Below, piece after piece: positions 6,425 through 7,614 of a DNA stretch of 7,614 nt; positions within the stretch are counted from its first letter, which is position 1, and each line of letters opens with the position of its first letter. The position numbers and the translations under genes are program-made. Where the stretch lies: the NCBI GenBank assembly GCA_016927095.1, contig JAFGNI010000100.1, forward strand, positions 1 through 7,614, written 5' to 3'. Source of the DNA: Anaerolineae bacterium. Its GTDB lineage: Bacteria; Chloroflexota; Anaerolineae; B4-G1; SLSP01. Under the pieces are notes generated by a model, which searched no databases, had not been told where the DNA came from, and worked only from the letters and a program-made list of their open reading frames with translations.

Positions 6425-7371
6425 CGAAGCTGGTTATCCAGATCCCTTGCTTCAACGAAGAGCAGACGCTGCCCCATACCCTCGCCGACCTGCCGACCGA
6501 GGTTGAGGGCGTCGATGAGATCGAGACGCTGGTGATCGACGATGGCAGTGCAGATCGGACGGTGCAGGTAGCAGAGGAACTTGGCGTCGACCGGATCGTG
6601 CGCCTCACGAAGAACATGGGCCTGGCTACAGCATTCGTCAAGGGCCTTGAGGCTTCTCTCAAACTCGGTGCCGATGTCATCGTGAACACCGATGGCGACA
6701 ATCAGTACCGCGGCGATGACATTCCGCGGCTGGTCGCGCCCATCCTTGAGGGAACAGCTGACATCGTTGTTGGCGACCGCGGCGTGATGGACGTAAGGGG
6801 CTTCTCTCCGATGAAACGCCGTCTTCAGAAATTGGGTAGCTGGGTCGTCAAGATGGCTTCTGGCGTGGACACCCCCGATGCCACCAGTGGTTTTCGAGCA
6901 CTTAGCCGCGAAGCTGCGCTGAGGACCATCATCCTCAGCCAGTATTCGTACACGTTGGAGTCGCTGATTCAGGCCGGGGCGCAGCGTATGGCGGTGGCCT
7001 ACGTGCCCATTGAGGTCAACGCACAAACCCGCAAGTCGCGGCTCATGCGGAGCGTCCCCGACTACCTGGTCAACTCCGGCGCAACCATCCTGCGCACCTA
7101 CGCGATGTACCGGCCGCTGCGGGTCTTCCTGTTTATCGGTGGCGTGATGATCGTGGCGGGCGTGGTCCTTGGCACCCGGTTCCTCTGGTACTACTTCCAG
7201 GGCATGGGCACGGGCCGGGTCCAGTCGCTGATCCTCACCGCCATTTTGCTCATCGCCGGGTTCCAGAGCTGTCTCATCGGGCTGGTCGCGGACCTCATCG
7301 GCTTCAACCGGAAGATGCTCGAGGAGATGCTGTATCGGATCCGGAAGCTCGAGCTAGATCGGCGCCGCTGA
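6421..7371 (+). CDS. GT2-family polyprenyl-phosphate glycosyltransferase (DPM/GtrB-like) with two C-terminal membrane helices
   Basis: 316 residues from the ATG. Proteins of this type usually transfer a sugar from a nucleotide sugar to a polyprenyl phosphate at the inner face of the membrane. The GT-A fold opens with [11 protein letters not shown], then VIDDGS (38-43) for nucleotide binding, and TDGDNQY with the DxD metal site Asp91-Gly-Asp93. DATSGFRAL (153-161) and TRKSRL (203-208) are subfamily-type acceptor-side motifs. Two hydrophobic helices at about 235-258 and 268-290 form the GtrB-like membrane anchor, and the last 25 residues are charged. No clear ribosome binding site precedes the ATG; an in-frame TTG at 6409 is also possible but equally unsupported. 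One base separates its stop from the next glycosyltransferase start, so the two are likely one operon. The sugar and acceptor cannot be read from the sequence. Confidence 0.9.
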   Translation: MTKLVIQIPCFNEEQTLPHTLADLPTEVEGVDEIETLVIDDGSADRTVQVAEELGVDRIVRLTKNMGLATAFVKGLEASLKLGADVIVNTDGDNQYRGDDIPRLVAPILEGTADIVVGDRGVMDVRGFSPMKRRLQKLGSWVVKMASGVDTPDATSGFRALSREAALRTIILSQYSYTLESLIQAGAQRMAVAYVPIEVNAQTRKSRLMRSVPDYLVNSGATILRTYAMYRPLRVFLFIGGVMIVAGVVLGTRFLWYYFQGMGTGRVQSLILTAILLIAGFQSCLIGLVADLIGFNRKMLEEMLYRIRKLELDRRR

Positions 7372-7372
7372 G

Positions 7373-7614
7373 ATGAGAGTTGCTCTTATTGGGCCGACCT
7401 ATCCGTACCGGGGCGGGATTGCCCACTACACGACGATGCTCCATCGTGCCCTCAAGGAGCGGGGTCACGATGCATCCCTCATCTCGTTTCGGCGCCTCTA
7501 CCCGAGCTGGCTCTTCCCCGGTCAGAGTGACAAAGACCCGAGCCAAGAGCCGCTCAAGGCCGACAAGGCGTACTACTGGATTGACTCGCTGAATCCGGTG
7601 TCGTGGGTCTTGAC
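7373..7614 (+). CDS. GT4-like glycosyltransferase, N-terminal part (runs off the window)
   Basis: The open frame from the ATG at 7373 continues without a stop to the window end, giving 80 whole codons. It begins MRVALIGPTYPYRGGIAHYT, the first beta strand and glycine-rich loop typical of the acceptor-side Rossmann domain of GT-B enzymes in the GT4 group. LHRALKERGHDASLISFRR follows as helix and strand, then a WLFPGQSDKDPS segment. The start is one base after the GT2 stop, so co-transcription and coupling are likely. With its neighbour it probably belongs to a cluster building a surface glycan or glycolipid. The donor-binding C-terminal half lies outside the window, so the sugar specificity is unknown. 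Confidence 0.82.
   Translation, partial: MRVALIGPTYPYRGGIAHYTTMLHRALKERGHDASLISFRRLYPSWLFPGQSDKDPSQEPLKADKAYYWIDSLNPVSWVL

Noticed and set aside
6097..7026. A 309-codon minus-strand frame across the rpiA end, the intergenic region and the GT2 gene
   Set aside because: It runs antisense to two well-identified genes and its composition (Arg-rich with no motif) fits a shadow frame.

Overview
The window is GC-rich, densely coding DNA, and every gene lies on the + strand. A large surface nuclease with a lamin-tail domain and DUF11-type repeats, an MsrP with a lipobox, proline/alanine/threonine-rich linkers after lipoprotein signals, and a paired GT2/GT4 start of a polysaccharide cluster together suggest a Chloroflexota bacterium (Anaerolineae-like). 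This taxonomic placement is inference from protein flavour and was not tested by a search.

Layout: (1) Positions 74-3646 encode a 1190-residue predicted lipoprotein. It carries a lamin-tail domain, two DUF11-like beta-sandwich segments, three OB-fold-like segments and a C-terminal endonuclease/exonuclease/phosphatase (EEP) domain, so it is an ExeM/NucH-like secreted nuclease. (2) Positions 3641-3759 hold an octamer repeat: seven GAATNNNN units in exact 8-bp phase, starting inside the nuclease stop codon, followed by three units in inverted orientation. The repeat could fold as a large imperfect hairpin. (3) Positions 3791-5454 hold msrP-msrQ, the molybdopterin methionine sulfoxide reductase and its membrane haem partner, with overlapping stop and start codons. 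MsrP has both a twin-arginine motif and a lipobox cysteine. In MsrQ, one of the three haem-associated histidines known from E. coli reads as glutamine. (4) Positions 5571-6290 hold rpiA, ribose-5-phosphate isomerase A, with all catalytic residues. (5) A promoter candidate with an extended -10 element and an overlapping dyad at 6312-6340 precedes a DPM/GtrB-like GT2 glycosyltransferase (6421-7371). One base later begins a GT4-like glycosyltransferase that runs off the window end.

How the genes fit together: the first three genes act outside the cytoplasmic membrane (nucleic-acid hydrolysis, repair of oxidised methionine in exported proteins). rpiA is a cytoplasmic housekeeping gene of the pentose phosphate pathway. 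The last two genes look like the start of an operon for cell-surface glycan or glycolipid synthesis. No mobile element, CRISPR array, tRNA or rRNA was seen, and there is no gene-free stretch above 300 bases. I did not find a convincing previously undescribed multi-gene system. The most unusual items are the phased octamer repeat, the MsrQ His-to-Gln change and the lipoprotein form of MsrP.
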